DNA from: Gynuella sunshinyii YC6258
GTDB lineage: Bacteria > Pseudomonadota > Gammaproteobacteria > Pseudomonadales > Natronospirillaceae
Reading direction: 5' to 3'
Assembly (NCBI RefSeq): GCF_000940805.1
Contig: NZ_CP007142.1
Coordinates: forward strand, 4,874,593-4,938,592
DNA: 64,000 bases
Shown: piece after piece, positions 25,061-35,006 of the stretch
How the letters are laid out: each line of letters begins with the position of its first letter
Numbering within the stretch: the first letter of the stretch is position 1
The notes under the pieces: generated by a model
What the model was told of the DNA's origin: nothing
The model's database searches: none
Seen by the model: the letters and a program-made list of their open reading frames with translations, nothing else
Made by a program: the position numbers and the translations under genes

Positions 25061-28000
25061 CAGGCGAACTCTTCCATAAAGTCCAGTTCACCCTGGTGCA
25101 TCACGACACGGCGATGGTTGGCCCATAGTTCTTTGATTCTGTCCTGGTTACATTTTTGCCGGTCAACCAGTACCCGGGTAGCCAGCTCCCCGGTTTTCTG
25201 ACCCGCCGGCAACGGCACTTTGGTGAATACGAACTGATTGGAAATGAGATCCATAAACGGCCCGGATTTACTGGTTGGCATGATAAACAGAAGCTGCAAT
25301 CCCAAAGTTTCGGTCAGATAGTTGATCACTTCTTTAGAGCGGGTTTCGTCCATCTTCGAGAAAGCCTCGTCAACCAGCACCATACGCAGATGGCTGTCCC
25401 CCTCGCTGAAGCGGAACGCACTGGTAATTGCGGCACTGCGAATAATATATGCAGGTGTTTCCAGCTGGCCCCCGGAACCGGTACCGTATTGGCTCAGCGC
25501 GATAGGTTCTTTGCCTTCGGGCTGTTTGTAGATTTCGTAGTTACGATAGTTACGGTAATCGGAAATCCGTTCCAGTTCACGCATGGCTTTTTGTTCATCT
25601 TCATCAAGTAGCATGGACATCAGCTGGTCACGGATTTTTTTGGATTTATCCGAAAGACTGCTGCTGAACAGCGTATTGCTCTCACCGAGACTCGGGTCGT
25701 TGATGATCTCTTTGAAGAAGCTCCAGTATTCTTTGTATTCCGGAACCCATTCCCAGCCAAACCGATAGCTTTCGCGGTCAGCCCCAAACCGATGATGCTC
25801 AAGTTCTTTATTGAGATTTTCCAGAATCCGTTTGCCATCATTGATGGACTGATAGATGGAATGACACAGGTTGGTGACGAAAGCGTTGTTGAAATCCTCT
25901 TTCAATCCCACCAGCTTATCGAGCTTATCAACCAGAATATTATTTTTCAGGCGATTGTGAACCTGGTCAGCTTCCCGGCGCACCATGCAAATGCCTTTGA
26001 AAAAGGTCTGATTATGGCCCAGCGCATAGTCAGGCTGATAAACAATGGCATCACCCGGAGTACAACGTTGATTGTGTTCGAGGATATTGCGTTCGATTTC
26101 ATGGGCTTTGCTGTTCAGTTCCGCGGCAATTGCCATCACCTGGTTATCAACGAATTCCTGGGTAACATCTTTGGCCTCTTCATCGGCCGAAGCCAAGCGT
26201 GCATCGGCATCGAACTCCGGCCAGACCGTTTTGATATTACGCAGATCCTCTTCCCGGGTTTCCACCACCGTTAATGTTTCGTCCTGTTGGTCGGCAAGAT
26301 CTTCACAACGTTTGCTGACTGTTTTCAGGCGGTTTTCCTGCTCGCCGGTTTCTTTATCCAGGGAGGAAATGGACTGATCCAGCTCCTGCTGCTGTTGCCG
26401 CAATCGGTTGAACTCGATTTCCAGTGACTCAAAATCCGATAAGTCCAGCATGTCCAACGCCTGTTCGCTGGTCTGTATGCTGCGATGGCATTCCAGCATG
26501 GCTTGCATGTAGTCGGCATACACCAGATGTGGCAACTGATTAACGGCATTTAACAGGTTACGGGCTTCACCAATACTCTGATCTGCCTCGTTGGCCTGAA
26601 CAGCCAGTTGGTTCAGCTCAGCCTTTTTAGCCGCCAGCGCCCGCTCACGTGCACCTTTGCCAAACACCAGCTCGGAGTCAGGTAAATCACAGCGAAACAT
26701 GGAATAACCTCCACTGCCCATACCTGTTGCCGTTACACCACGGCGAGTCTGGGTCAGGGTTTGAGCATCGCGAACCTGCTCGACGCTGCCATAAGTCGCG
26801 GTAATGTAGCCTTTCACCACCGCGTGGTTGAATTCCATCAGATGAATGATCGAGTTGGCCGGGACTTTCATCCGCTCAGCATCACTGCGGGCTTTAGATC
26901 CCTGAACCACACGGGCACGGTTATCCCGTCCCGGCATGTTACGAACGATCTGAATGGCTTCCGCTTCAAACTCCGGCTCCACAATGATCGAGAACCGCGC
27001 ACCACCGATATAACCTTCCAGCGCCGATTGCCAGTCAGGGTCAATGACCTCAATGTAGTCACACAATACTCTGGGGTCAGCCTGTGGGCACTCCCGCCGA
27101 ATTGCTTCTATGGCCGCGCGGGTATAACCGGGATAATTCACTTGCAAGGTAGACAAGCTGTCGATATCCACCTGTTTCATGGCAATTTGGCGTCGAATTG
27201 CCTGTAGCTTTTGATCACGCTGTTCCACCAGCCGCGCCACCTGATCACGCAGACTCATACCGGAACGGCTCTGCTCAGAGCTGAACCAGGTGTCACGCCA
27301 CTGATTCAGTTGTTTTTGACTGGCCAGGGCGCTGTCCAGATGATCTTCGAGTGCAGCCAAGCCCGCCAGATCCTTACCCAGCAAGCGCGGGAAATCGATC
27401 TGTTCCTGTTCGGATTTGGCAATCACTGCCTTGGCCTGAGTTAACAGCGACCGCTGCCCAAGTTCAGGGATATCCGCTGACAATGAAGACTGCGACAATA
27501 ATTGCTGAATGGAGCGATTGGCCTGAGCGGCACCTTCAAGATTGTTGGCCTGTTCCAACAGCTTCGGCACCAACTCGTGTAGTTTGTCGGTATTGTTGCG
27601 AATCAGTTTCTCGTAATCATCTTTGGCCTGTAACGCACCAATGCCTTTGCGCTGTGCCTCGATATTGACCAGTTGCTCATGCAACTGTTCACGCCGGCGG
27701 GCGGCCAGTTCACGGTCTTTTTTGGACTGTTCAATGGCTTCACGTATATTTTTTTGCTGTTCTTTGGTATCCAGGTACGCTTTTTGTTCTTTGAGATAAC
27801 GACTTCTGGCAGCGAGATATTCCAGCACATGATGCTCAATCCACTGTTCGATATAGGCATCGGATTTGGCCCGAGTGTTCTCCAGAATACCTGCCGTTTC
27901 CTTCAGCCGGGTGGCTTCGCTTTCCATCGCATAAATGGTTTTCATCAGTTCTGAAATACTGCGAATGGCTTCGCCCAGATTTTTCGGCTCCAGAATCTCG

Positions 28001-28704
28001 TGAGCCACAAAACCATTGATGCTTTTGACAGGTTTGTAGGCCATAAAACGGCTGAAGGCGCGAGCCGCATTCAGCGCTTCTGCTTCGGAAACACCATCGC
28101 GACGCCCCCGCAGAGCACCATAAAGACGCCGCAGATACTGCCGTTTGGTATCGTATTTTTCAATCGCGTCAGCACCAAAACGCTTACGCACCTGCTTGGT
28201 CAGCACGTCCATGGAGACAACCTGCTTGCCACCGGAGGCATCGGTTTTCACCAGATCGTCAAGTGCCAGCTCTTCCGCCGGGCTGATAAAAAACTGCATA
28301 TCATTCTGACGCGCCACAGCCTGGGTACCGGCACGGTCGAGGGAGGCAGATACACCAATCAGTGCGGTGAACGGCGACGCGGTTTCGCCCTCCGTCGGAT
28401 AAAAGACCGCTCCCAGATAGCCCACTGCGCCTTCCGGTCTGGCATAACTGCCATCGTCACATCCGAGCACATAACTGGCCAGGGTTCTGACCTGTTTGTT
28501 ACGGCCACGCTGGGTAGCCTCATCCTGACCGGGGTTAAACATGAACAAGGTATCATGTGCTGCTGTCATGATGGTCTGAATGGCATCCGCTGCGGTCGTC
28601 TTACCGGAGCCATTACCACCACTGAGCAGGTTGATTGGGCCAAAATCAAATTCCAAAGCCGGAATATTACCCCAATTAACATAAATAAATTTCTTCAGAT
28701 ACAT
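25060..28704 (-). CDS. jetC: Wadjet type I SMC-like ATPase JetC (MksB-like)
   Basis: A 1214-residue SMC/MukB-like ATPase. Walker A (LLSGGNGSGKTT, residues 26-37) is at the N-terminus; long coiled-coil arms (about 280-450 and 690-850) flank a hinge-like region near 540-640. The C-terminal head has the signature YGTGSGGQLETPAY and Walker B LRMVLVDEAFSKMDE. It is the motor that extrudes DNA loops to measure plasmid size and topology in Wadjet. It follows jetB by 3 nt and overlaps jetD by one base. Size and layout match type I JetC; the frame is intact throughout. Confidence 0.95.
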   Translation of the reverse strand: MYLKKFIYVNWGNIPALEFDFGPINLLSGGNGSGKTTAADAIQTIMTAAHDTLFMFNPGQDEATQRGRNKQVRTLASYVLGCDDGSYARPEGAVGYLGAVFYPTEGETASPFTALIGVSASLDRAGTQAVARQNDMQFFISPAEELALDDLVKTDASGGKQVVSMDVLTKQVRKRFGADAIEKYDTKRQYLRRLYGALRGRRDGVSEAEALNAARAFSRFMAYKPVKSINGFVAHEILEPKNLGEAIRSISELMKTIYAMESEATRLKETAGILENTRAKSDAYIEQWIEHHVLEYLAARSRYLKEQKAYLDTKEQQKNIREAIEQSKKDRELAARRREQLHEQLVNIEAQRKGIGALQAKDDYEKLIRNNTDKLHELVPKLLEQANNLEGAAQANRSIQQLLSQSSLSADIPELGQRSLLTQAKAVIAKSEQEQIDFPRLLGKDLAGLAALEDHLDSALASQKQLNQWRDTWFSSEQSRSGMSLRDQVARLVEQRDQKLQAIRRQIAMKQVDIDSLSTLQVNYPGYTRAAIEAIRRECPQADPRVLCDYIEVIDPDWQSALEGYIGGARFSIIVEPEFEAEAIQIVRNMPGRDNRARVVQGSKARSDAERMKVPANSIIHLMEFNHAVVKGYITATYGSVEQVRDAQTLTQTRRGVTATGMGSGGYSMFRCDLPDSELVFGKGARERALAAKKAELNQLAVQANEADQSIGEARNLLNAVNQLPHLVYADYMQAMLECHRSIQTSEQALDMLDLSDFESLEIEFNRLRQQQQELDQSISSLDKETGEQENRLKTVSKRCEDLADQQDETLTVVETREEDLRNIKTVWPEFDADARLASADEEAKDVTQEFVDNQVMAIAAELNSKAHEIERNILEHNQRCTPGDAIVYQPDYALGHNQTFFKGICMVRREADQVHNRLKNNILVDKLDKLVGLKEDFNNAFVTNLCHSIYQSINDGKRILENLNKELEHHRFGADRESYRFGWEWVPEYKEYWSFFKEIINDPSLGESNTLFSSSLSDKSKKIRDQLMSMLLDEDEQKAMRELERISDYRNYRNYEIYKQPEGKEPIALSQYGTGSGGQLETPAYIIRSAAITSAFRFSEGDSHLRMVLVDEAFSKMDETRSKEVINYLTETLGLQLLFIMPTSKSGPFMDLISNQFVFTKVPLPAGQKTGELATRVLVDRQKCNQDRIKELWANHRRVVMHQGELDFMEEFA

Positions 28705-28707
28705 GAC

Positions 28708-29448
28708 TTACTCTGCCTCGTCCTGATCAAAAACAGAAGCGTGTTGATTGACGATCAACTCTTCCTCTTCTTCACCGCTATCTGGTTCGGCAATCGGTTC
28801 GACTCCACCAGTGACGTCCTGATCCATTCCCTCTACCAGGGAAGCGAGAACATCACCACTGACATAGCTCATGATCATTGGCCGGATACGCAACCACAAT
28901 TCGACATCTTCAAATGATGCTTCAGGATTCAGACTGATCAATCGCAATTGCCGGGTACGACGAAACAGAGCTTTACGTTCGGTCACGTTTTCCGGAAGGG
29001 TCCGCTTCAACAGGTTTTTCATGGCGATGTTTATGTTTTCCAATGACGCCAGAACATTACCATGTTCATCAACCTGCCCTTCTCTGAGCGCTTTGTCATA
29101 TAAGCTTCGCAATACCAGCACCAGGGCGACTTCGTGTTGATTCAAACGCACCCGAAAACCACCATTGAAGGGAGTATCTTCTTCGGCATCCATACCCGGC
29201 ACTTCCGCTCCTGGCGGAAACAATCGTACAAACTGAAACTTACGATCGTGCTGCATGCGAATGCTGAGCACGGTGAGGTAATCCTCAACCAGACCTTCAA
29301 GGCGTACAAAACGGTCGTACAAAACCTGTTCAACCTGACTTTCATCACGACAGATCACACCATAATCCATCAGCCGGATCATCAGCTCGGTAAAATCACG
29401 TAACTGCAGGCCCTGTTTTTCAAGCTGGTTTTCCAGTGCATTCAACAT
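28708..29448 (-). CDS. jetB: Wadjet type I KITE subunit JetB (DUF4194)
   Basis: A 246-residue DUF4194 protein, the MksE-like winged-helix (KITE) partner that bridges JetA and JetC. Visible landmarks are [19 protein letters not shown] near the N-terminus, [22 protein letters not shown] in the middle and the acidic C-terminal tail ([11 protein letters not shown]). It lies six bases after jetA and three before jetC, as expected for an assembled complex. Confidence 0.93.
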   Translation of the reverse strand: MLNALENQLEKQGLQLRDFTELMIRLMDYGVICRDESQVEQVLYDRFVRLEGLVEDYLTVLSIRMQHDRKFQFVRLFPPGAEVPGMDAEEDTPFNGGFRVRLNQHEVALVLVLRSLYDKALREGQVDEHGNVLASLENINIAMKNLLKRTLPENVTERKALFRRTRQLRLISLNPEASFEDVELWLRIRPMIMSYVSGDVLASLVEGMDQDVTGGVEPIAEPDSGEEEEELIVNQHASVFDQDEAE

Positions 29449-29454
29449 AAGAAC

Positions 29455-30900
29455 TTATTCCTGATTATTCGTAACCAGACAAATTTCGAACACATCCTGT
29501 CTGGCAAAATATTCATTTTCGTGGGTTTCGTTTTCGACCGGTGTCACCTGAAACCGGAATTCCGTGGACAGGTTGCTGGCCGCACCGACTTCGATAGCAT
29601 GGGAAACAGATAACAGATCCCTGGCGGTTTCAACCGGTAATTGCCGGGTATCCACTTTATGGCCGGCTAACAGATTCCGATACAGATAATCACGGATGGT
29701 CTGATCGCTGATAAAAAAGGCCTGATCCAGCAGCTGCTGGATATAAATGTCTTTGCGGGCCTCGACATCAAAACTCTCACTGCTGTCGATATCCATCGCC
29801 AATACCAGACGCCTGCGCGGCGCTGCCAGACGCACCTGTTGCGGGTCAACATACCCGAGTCGCGGTACTGCCATGATTTCACCGGCATGCAACAAGGCCT
29901 GCCCCTGTTCCTGTGCAGGCAGTTCGGACAGGCGCTTACAGATACTCACCAGATCATTATGCTGCTGGCTGGACAAATAGCTCATCTGTCGGATGATGAT
30001 ATCTGCCCGTTTGGTAAAACTCTGCAAAGCCCGCCGCAATTGCGGCACCATGACATCACTGGCAGCTCGGATGCGATATTCGATGCCATCCAACAGTGAC
30101 CACAATAACGATTGCCCAGCCACGATCTGATCAGGTAACAGTTCCCGCAATCGCTGTTCCGTCCGGGTTTTAAAGGCTCGATCTTTTTTGCGGATTTTCT
30201 GAATTAACGCTTCGATACGGTCACGAAATTTTTCGACGCTGTCAGCTGATAAGCGAATAGAGAGGTCGGGCTGAAAACGCTTTTCCATAAAATCGAAAAA
30301 TTCATCACTGGCTTTTTGCACCAGCATCTGGGTTTCCATATCCTTGACCAACTCCCTGCGTCGATCATCAAGCTCTGTGATGACATCGGTAAAGTCAGCG
30401 ATGATGCGTTCGGAATACTCAAACGCATCCAGCAGATCATAGACTTCACCGTTGCTGAGAAAGGCGCTCAGGGAGTTATAAGTGCCGCGAGTATTGCGAT
30501 GGCGGGTTCGGGCACTGCGTTCAGACGCAATAAACGGCTCGGTAAACTGACGGCCAAAACGACTGAAGGCATAAGTGCTTTGTAACGTGGCTTCATCCAC
30601 CTGACGTTCAAGCCAACCATATTCGAGCAGACTGTTCAAAATCCAGCCGGCCTGTTCACGACTGTTACGAAAACGCTGCTCACCGGTGGATTCATCGGAA
30701 TCATCAGCCAGCACCGGGGCACGCTCAAGCGCCTCCTGGAAAATTTCTATCAGGTTGTCGCGCTGCAACGCCTGACCATAGTCTGCGTGGCTGGCACTGT
30801 AGAGGCGCAAGTACAGTTCTCTCAGGCATTCAACCACCTGTTCACGATATTTGCTGGTCAAAGGTTTGAAAAACTGCGCTCTCGGTTGTTCGAAAAACAT
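29455..30900 (-). CDS. jetA: Wadjet type I kleisin subunit JetA (DUF3375)
   Basis: A 481-residue DUF3375 protein, the MksF-like kleisin of type I Wadjet, and the first gene of the operon. Landmarks include LIEIFQEALERAP, GWLERQVDEATLQSTYAFSR, the basic helical stretch DRIEALIQKIRKKDRAFKTR and VEVGAAS-type text near the end (HAIEVGAASNLSTEFRF). Together with JetB and JetC it forms the loop-extruding core that loads on small circular plasmids. The 150-bp region upstream is shared with the divergent hydroxyacid-reductase gene; I could not fix a promoter there. Confidence 0.93.
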   Translation of the reverse strand: MFFEQPRAQFFKPLTSKYREQVVECLRELYLRLYSASHADYGQALQRDNLIEIFQEALERAPVLADDSDESTGEQRFRNSREQAGWILNSLLEYGWLERQVDEATLQSTYAFSRFGRQFTEPFIASERSARTRHRNTRGTYNSLSAFLSNGEVYDLLDAFEYSERIIADFTDVITELDDRRRELVKDMETQMLVQKASDEFFDFMEKRFQPDLSIRLSADSVEKFRDRIEALIQKIRKKDRAFKTRTEQRLRELLPDQIVAGQSLLWSLLDGIEYRIRAASDVMVPQLRRALQSFTKRADIIIRQMSYLSSQQHNDLVSICKRLSELPAQEQGQALLHAGEIMAVPRLGYVDPQQVRLAAPRRRLVLAMDIDSSESFDVEARKDIYIQQLLDQAFFISDQTIRDYLYRNLLAGHKVDTRQLPVETARDLLSVSHAIEVGAASNLSTEFRFQVTPVENETHENEYFARQDVFEICLVTNNQE

Positions 30901-31050
30901 CCAGTCAGATCCGAAAAGATTTGAAAATCAAGGATTTAGGGAAAATTAAAAGATTGCCTACTTTAGCTGATTGAAAGCCGGCTAGCCAGTGTTGTTAAGT
31001 AACCCTTAAAAGTCGAGAATGGTCACTGAACTTAAACAGATGATACAAAC

Positions 31051-31992
31051 ATGTCCATGATCCCTTTTATTGCCAACATCAGTCCGCAGGAGAAGAATCA
31101 TTGGCTGGAACGATTGAATAACGTTCTGCCGGAAGTATCTGTTATCGCCTCTGACGAACTGGACGACGACCAATGCGAAACAGCCCGTGTGGCCATCGTT
31201 GCCAACCCCGCTCCAACAGAGTTACAACGCTTCACCCGGCTGATCTGGGTGCAGAGCCTTTGGGCTGGAGTCGAACAAATGGTTGAACTTCCATTACTCA
31301 AAGATGTAACCATCGTTAAAATGGCTGATCCGGAGCTGGCCGCTACGATGGCCGAAGCAGTGCTGACCTGGACGCTCTATTTACACAGGAACATCCCGCT
31401 ATACCGGCAGCTGCAGCAGCAGCATCTCTGGCGACCAATGGAGTATGTCGCCGCCCGGGACCGAACCGTCAGCGTTCTGGGTACCGGCGCTCTCGGAACG
31501 GCAGCCATTCACCGCCTGCAGATTATGGGATTTAAAGTACTGGCCTGGAGCCGCAGCGCTAAAAATATCGCCGGCATTCATCACTTTCATGGCGTTGGGC
31601 AATTGCCCGAGCTGCTGGCCCAAACGGATATTCTCGTCAGCCTGCTGCCACTAACGCCCTCCACCACCGGACTCATGAATCAGGAAAGACTGGCACAATT
31701 AAAAAGCGGAGCCAGTGTGATCAACTTTTCCCGCTCGCGAATCTTTGACTATCAGGCGTTGATGCTATTGCTGGAACAGCACCAGCTGCAGCATGCAGTG
31801 CTCGATGTTTTTGACCAGGAACCTCTGAACTCAGACGATCCACTATGGGAACATCCCAGCATTACCGTACTTCCACACATATCAGGCCCGACCAGTCCTG
31901 AAACCGCAAGCCTGATCGTGCAAACAAACATACGTAATTACCTGACTGATGGCATCATCCCCGGAGGTGTTAATAAACATACCGGTTACTGA
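31051..31992 (+). CDS. D-2-hydroxyacid dehydrogenase, GhrA-type glyoxylate/hydroxypyruvate reductase
   Basis: 313 residues. The NAD(P)-binding motif is VLGTGALGTAAIHRL (about 148-162); catalytic residues are suggested by the Arg in VINFSRSRIFD, Glu in VFDQEPL and His in LPHISGPT. The N-terminal substrate half includes FTRLIWVQSLWAGVEQM, as in E. coli GhrA (312 residues). It would reduce glyoxylate or hydroxypyruvate. It is monocistronic and divergent from jetA. Other 2-hydroxyacid substrates are possible. Confidence 0.85.
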   Translation: MSMIPFIANISPQEKNHWLERLNNVLPEVSVIASDELDDDQCETARVAIVANPAPTELQRFTRLIWVQSLWAGVEQMVELPLLKDVTIVKMADPELAATMAEAVLTWTLYLHRNIPLYRQLQQQHLWRPMEYVAARDRTVSVLGTGALGTAAIHRLQIMGFKVLAWSRSAKNIAGIHHFHGVGQLPELLAQTDILVSLLPLTPSTTGLMNQERLAQLKSGASVINFSRSRIFDYQALMLLLEQHQLQHAVLDVFDQEPLNSDDPLWEHPSITVLPHISGPTSPETASLIVQTNIRNYLTDGIIPGGVNKHTGY

Positions 31993-32032
31993 CACAACCG
32001 GTGATTGAGAATCCGGTTGCCGATAAGAACAG

Positions 32033-32722
32033 CTACAAGCTGCAAACGGCTGCACCTTTTTGAACATTGGGCCGGGCATAGAACTGATCCCGATAACGAA
32101 TCACCTGAGTAAAGGACTCAGTGCCCAAAGTCTCGTGTCCTTCATAAAAGTCGAGCGCTTTGATCCAAGGTGCAATGGCAATATCTGCAATGGTCATCTC
32201 GTCATCACCCATAATCCATTCCCGTGTCTGCAACCGCTGATCCAGGACCGTCAATATACGCTTCGCTTCAGCGGTATAACGCTCCAGCGCATAGCTATCA
32301 GAGGTTTTTTCGCGGGCAAATTTAAAGAAGTGACCAAACTGTCCAAACATCGGACCGACATGAGCCACCTGCAGGAACAGCCATTGAATGGTTTCCCAGC
32401 GTCTTGCAGGATCAGAAGGCAGAAAACGCCCGGTTTTCTCCGCCAGATACATCAATATTGCACCCGACTCCATAAACGTGATCGATTGACCACTGGGACC
32501 ATTCGGATCAATCAAAGCAGGTATTTTTGAGTTCGGATTGAGCTGCTTGAATTCTTCATCAAACTGATCACCGGCCATGATATCAATCTTATGGGCCTCA
32601 TATTCCAGCCCCGTCTCCTCCAGCATAATGCCGACTTTTTGGCCATTGGGAGTGGCCAATGAATACAACTGGATGATATCAGGCCGTGTTGCCGGCCAGC
32701 GGCTGGGAAATAACATACTCAT
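32033..32722 (-). CDS. Glutathione S-transferase family protein (YfcG/YghU-like)
   Basis: 229 residues with a thioredoxin-like N-domain (IQLYSLATPNGQKVGIMLEE; cis-Pro region SKIPALIDPNG; ESGAILMYLAEKTG) and an all-helical C-domain (WEWIMGD-like REWIMGDDEMTIADIAIAPW). TPNGQK in place of the Ser/Tyr of classical GSTs matches Nu-class YfcG-type disulfide reductases that act on glutathione derivatives. The start follows AGGAG. It is leftward and followed after 40 bp by the end of the reductase gene. Confidence 0.88.
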   Translation of the reverse strand: MSMLFPSRWPATRPDIIQLYSLATPNGQKVGIMLEETGLEYEAHKIDIMAGDQFDEEFKQLNPNSKIPALIDPNGPSGQSITFMESGAILMYLAEKTGRFLPSDPARRWETIQWLFLQVAHVGPMFGQFGHFFKFAREKTSDSYALERYTAEAKRILTVLDQRLQTREWIMGDDEMTIADIAIAPWIKALDFYEGHETLGTESFTQVIRYRDQFYARPNVQKGAAVCSL

Positions 32723-32804
32723 TAAGAATCTCCTGTTGTTGAAGCTTCCTAAATAAGGTTTTTATTCCCCTAATACAACCATTTGAGAATCAGGTATCGA
32801 TAAA

Positions 32805-33113
32805 TTACTCAACACCCAGATGTATCAGTCCGTTAATTCCACCAGCGTTAATGACTTCTTTAAAACCAGTACGCATCAAGACTGTTTTGGCCATTCCAGC
32901 CCTGGGGCCATGGGCGCAATAAACGATACAGGGCTTACTGACATCCGGTTTCTGCTTCTCCAGAATTTCCGGTAACTGATCCAAGGGCCAGTTTACTGCG
33001 CCAACAATATGACCATTCCGAAATTCCATCGGTGAACGAACATCGATCAATACCGCACCCTCTGGCAACTGCAAAGGCTCGCGTTGCGATGATAGCCAGC
33101 TAAACATACTCAT
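32805..33113 (-). CDS. Single-domain rhodanese
   Basis: A 102-residue rhodanese domain with CDC25-like landmarks VLIDVRSPMEFRNGHIVGAVNWP and active-site loop YCAHGPRAG with C66. It would transfer sulfane sulfur. There is no signal peptide, so it is cytoplasmic. The ribosome site GAGGTGA precedes ATG 33113. It is divergent from bcp and may share redox control with it; this is only positional. Confidence 0.85.
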   Translation of the reverse strand: MSMFSWLSSQREPLQLPEGAVLIDVRSPMEFRNGHIVGAVNWPLDQLPEILEKQKPDVSKPCIVYCAHGPRAGMAKTVLMRTGFKEVINAGGINGLIHLGVE

Positions 33114-33278
33114 AAATCACCTCGACTCACATTTTGATGCTCTAAATATTACATTAGATTTTTCTAATTTAAAAATGCATTTATCCCTGGCAGACAAATC
33201 GAACAGTATGGGTGACAGCGGGGGTTGGATAATTGAGAATGTCCCCTATTATGACAAATCGGTTTCAAGCGAGGTCTT

Positions 33279-33755
33279 ATGAGCACACTAAATCTAGCTA
33301 AAGTTGGAAGCAAAGCGCCTGCATTCACGACAGAAAACCAACATGGCCAAAAGGTCTCCCTGAAAGATTTCAAGGGCCGAAAAGTGGTTCTGTATTTTTA
33401 TCCAAAGGCCATGACACCTGGCTGTACCACTCAGGCCTGCGGTATTCGCGATCATCAGGAAGAATTCCAGCAACTCAATACCGTTGTTCTGGGTATTTCA
33501 CCTGATGCGCCAAAACGGCTGATCAAATTTATTGAAAAAGAGTCGTTGAACTTTGACCTGCTCAGCGATGAAGACCACAGCATTGCAGAAAAATATGGAG
33601 TCTGGGGCCTGAAAAAATTTATGGGCCGTGAATATGACGGTATCCACCGGATCACCTTTATTATTGATGAAGACGGCAAAGTCGCTTCCGTCATGCCCAA
33701 AGTAACAACCAAAACCCACCACGATGATGTACTGGCCGTCATCAGAAGCTTATAA
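33279..33755 (+). CDS. bcp: Thioredoxin-dependent peroxiredoxin Bcp
   Basis: 158 residues of the atypical 2-Cys PrxQ/BCP type: [20 protein letters not shown], then [23 protein letters not shown] with peroxidatic C49 and resolving C54. The second-half landmarks [16 protein letters not shown] and [16 protein letters not shown] are also present. It reduces hydroperoxides using thioredoxin. It is followed 20 bp later by folE, probably in the same transcript. Confidence 0.92.
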   Translation: MSTLNLAKVGSKAPAFTTENQHGQKVSLKDFKGRKVVLYFYPKAMTPGCTTQACGIRDHQEEFQQLNTVVLGISPDAPKRLIKFIEKESLNFDLLSDEDHSIAEKYGVWGLKKFMGREYDGIHRITFIIDEDGKVASVMPKVTTKTHHDDVLAVIRSL

Positions 33756-33775
33756 GTCATAAACAGGAACATCGA

Positions 33776-34339
33776 ATGATCGACAAACTGACCGAAAATT
33801 ATCGGGATATCATCGTCCAACTGGGTGAAAACCCTGACAGAGAAGGGCTTCTGGATACCCCTCAGCGAGCAGCAAAAGCCATGGCTTTTTTGACTGAAGG
33901 GTACAATCAGTCTCTGGAAGAAATTGTGAATGGTGCCATTTTCGAAAGTGAAATGGATGAAATGGTGGTGGTAGAAGGCATTGAGTTCTACTCCTTGTGT
34001 GAACACCATCTGCTGCCATTTATCGGAACTGCCAGTATTGCTTACATCCCCGATGGTAAAGTACTGGGACTGAGTAAGTTCGCTCGTATCGTCGACATGT
34101 TTGCCCGTCGCCTGCAGATTCAGGAAAACCTGACCAGACAGATTGCTCATGCCATCAGTGATATTACCCAATGCAAAGGCGTTGGCGTGGTACTCGAAGC
34201 AAAACATATGTGTATGATGATGCGCGGCGTGCAAAAGCAGAACTCGGTAATGAGTACGTCCATGATGCTGGGTTCTTTCCGTAAGTCACAAGCCACCCGA
34301 AGCGAGTTTCTGACTCTGATTGGACAACGTAAGCCATGA
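33776..34339 (+). CDS. folE: GTP cyclohydrolase I FolE
   Basis: 187 residues of type IA GTP cyclohydrolase. Zinc and catalytic segments are recognisable: [14 protein letters not shown] (Cys and His ligands), [21 protein letters not shown] and the later Cys-His region [15 protein letters not shown]. It makes 7,8-dihydroneopterin triphosphate, the first step of folate and pterin synthesis. A GGA-containing ribosome site precedes ATG 33776. It overlaps folX by 4 bp (ATGA), tying the two enzymes together. Confidence 0.95.
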   Translation: MIDKLTENYRDIIVQLGENPDREGLLDTPQRAAKAMAFLTEGYNQSLEEIVNGAIFESEMDEMVVVEGIEFYSLCEHHLLPFIGTASIAYIPDGKVLGLSKFARIVDMFARRLQIQENLTRQIAHAISDITQCKGVGVVLEAKHMCMMMRGVQKQNSVMSTSMMLGSFRKSQATRSEFLTLIGQRKP

Positions 34340-34695
34340 ACACCGAAGCAAGGATCAGAATCAAAAATCTGCGTCTGCGAACGTTTATCGGAATTAAAGA
34401 TGAGGAAATCAGGAACAAGCAGGATATTGTCCTTAATGTCGTCATCCTGTTCGATGCCACCCAGGCCATCTGTTCAACTGACATCGAAACGACTCTGAAC
34501 TATCGAACCATTACTAAGGAAATCATCAGCTTTGTTGAAAACAATCACTTCGCTCTGCTGGAGAAACTGACCAACGATGTTCTTGAAATGGTCATGAAGT
34601 ATTCTGAAGTGAAACATGCAGAAGTTGAGATCGATAAACCACATGCACTTAGATTTGCAGATTCAGTTTCGGTTTCCCTGTCGCGGTCACGTTGA
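34336..34695 (+). CDS. folX: Dihydroneopterin triphosphate 2'-epimerase FolX
   Basis: 119 residues, collinear with E. coli FolX (120): [45 protein letters not shown] and [18 protein letters not shown]. The catalytic Glu/Lys positions of the FolB/FolX fold are in IGIKDEEI and EIDKPHAL. It epimerises dihydroneopterin triphosphate to the monapterin form, on the tetrahydromonapterin route that in pseudomonads serves phenylalanine hydroxylase. The third gene of that route, folM, is not adjacent here. A strong hairpin follows 69 bp later. Confidence 0.93.
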   Translation: MNTEARIRIKNLRLRTFIGIKDEEIRNKQDIVLNVVILFDATQAICSTDIETTLNYRTITKEIISFVENNHFALLEKLTNDVLEMVMKYSEVKHAEVEIDKPHALRFADSVSVSLSRSR

Positions 34696-34764
34696 TTCGA
34701 TAAATTCAAAACATTACCTCAACCTGCTATTTGTTTAATTAACAGCCGAACTATTTTTTCCATA

Positions 34765-34790
34765 GAAAAGCAGTGTATCTGCTGCTTTTC
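34765..34790. terminator. Bidirectional-type hairpin terminator after folX
   Basis: GAAAAGCAG pairs perfectly with CTGCTTTTC (9 bp, 8-nt loop). The A-rich left arm and U-rich right arm suit rho-independent termination of the bcp-folE-folX transcript. Confidence 0.65.
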
Positions 34791-34799
34791 TGATCAGCA

Positions 34800-34821
34800 A
34801 AATGTGACAAAAAACACATTC
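34800..34821. promoter_or_regulatory. CRP/Vfr-like binding site
   Basis: The 22-bp site has left half AAATGTGA and right half CACATT, 14 of the 16 outer bases of the CRP consensus. It is about 185 bp before the 1080-residue lipoprotein gene, after the folX terminator, so it most likely controls that gene. Confidence 0.5.
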
Positions 34822-35006
34822 ATAAAAAAAACCATCACCAAAACTTGATTAAACAATTTGTAAACGAATAGAATCGTTCGCGTACTAGGGAATGTACGAA
34901 AGTTTGAAAGGATTCATGCACACCGTTTCCATCTATCGACTTGTCTCGCTGCATTCTCTAGAACCTATCTAATCTCAAAAAAAAGTAGTTCATAGGAAGA
35001 GAAAGC

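Noticed and set aside
28000-28917. 305-codon frame antisense to jetC and jetB
   Set aside because: Fully antisense to two well-supported genes, with composition typical of a shadow frame.
33455-34234. 259-codon frame antisense to bcp and folE
   Set aside because: It spans two real genes and the gap between them; both sense proteins have clear catalytic motifs.
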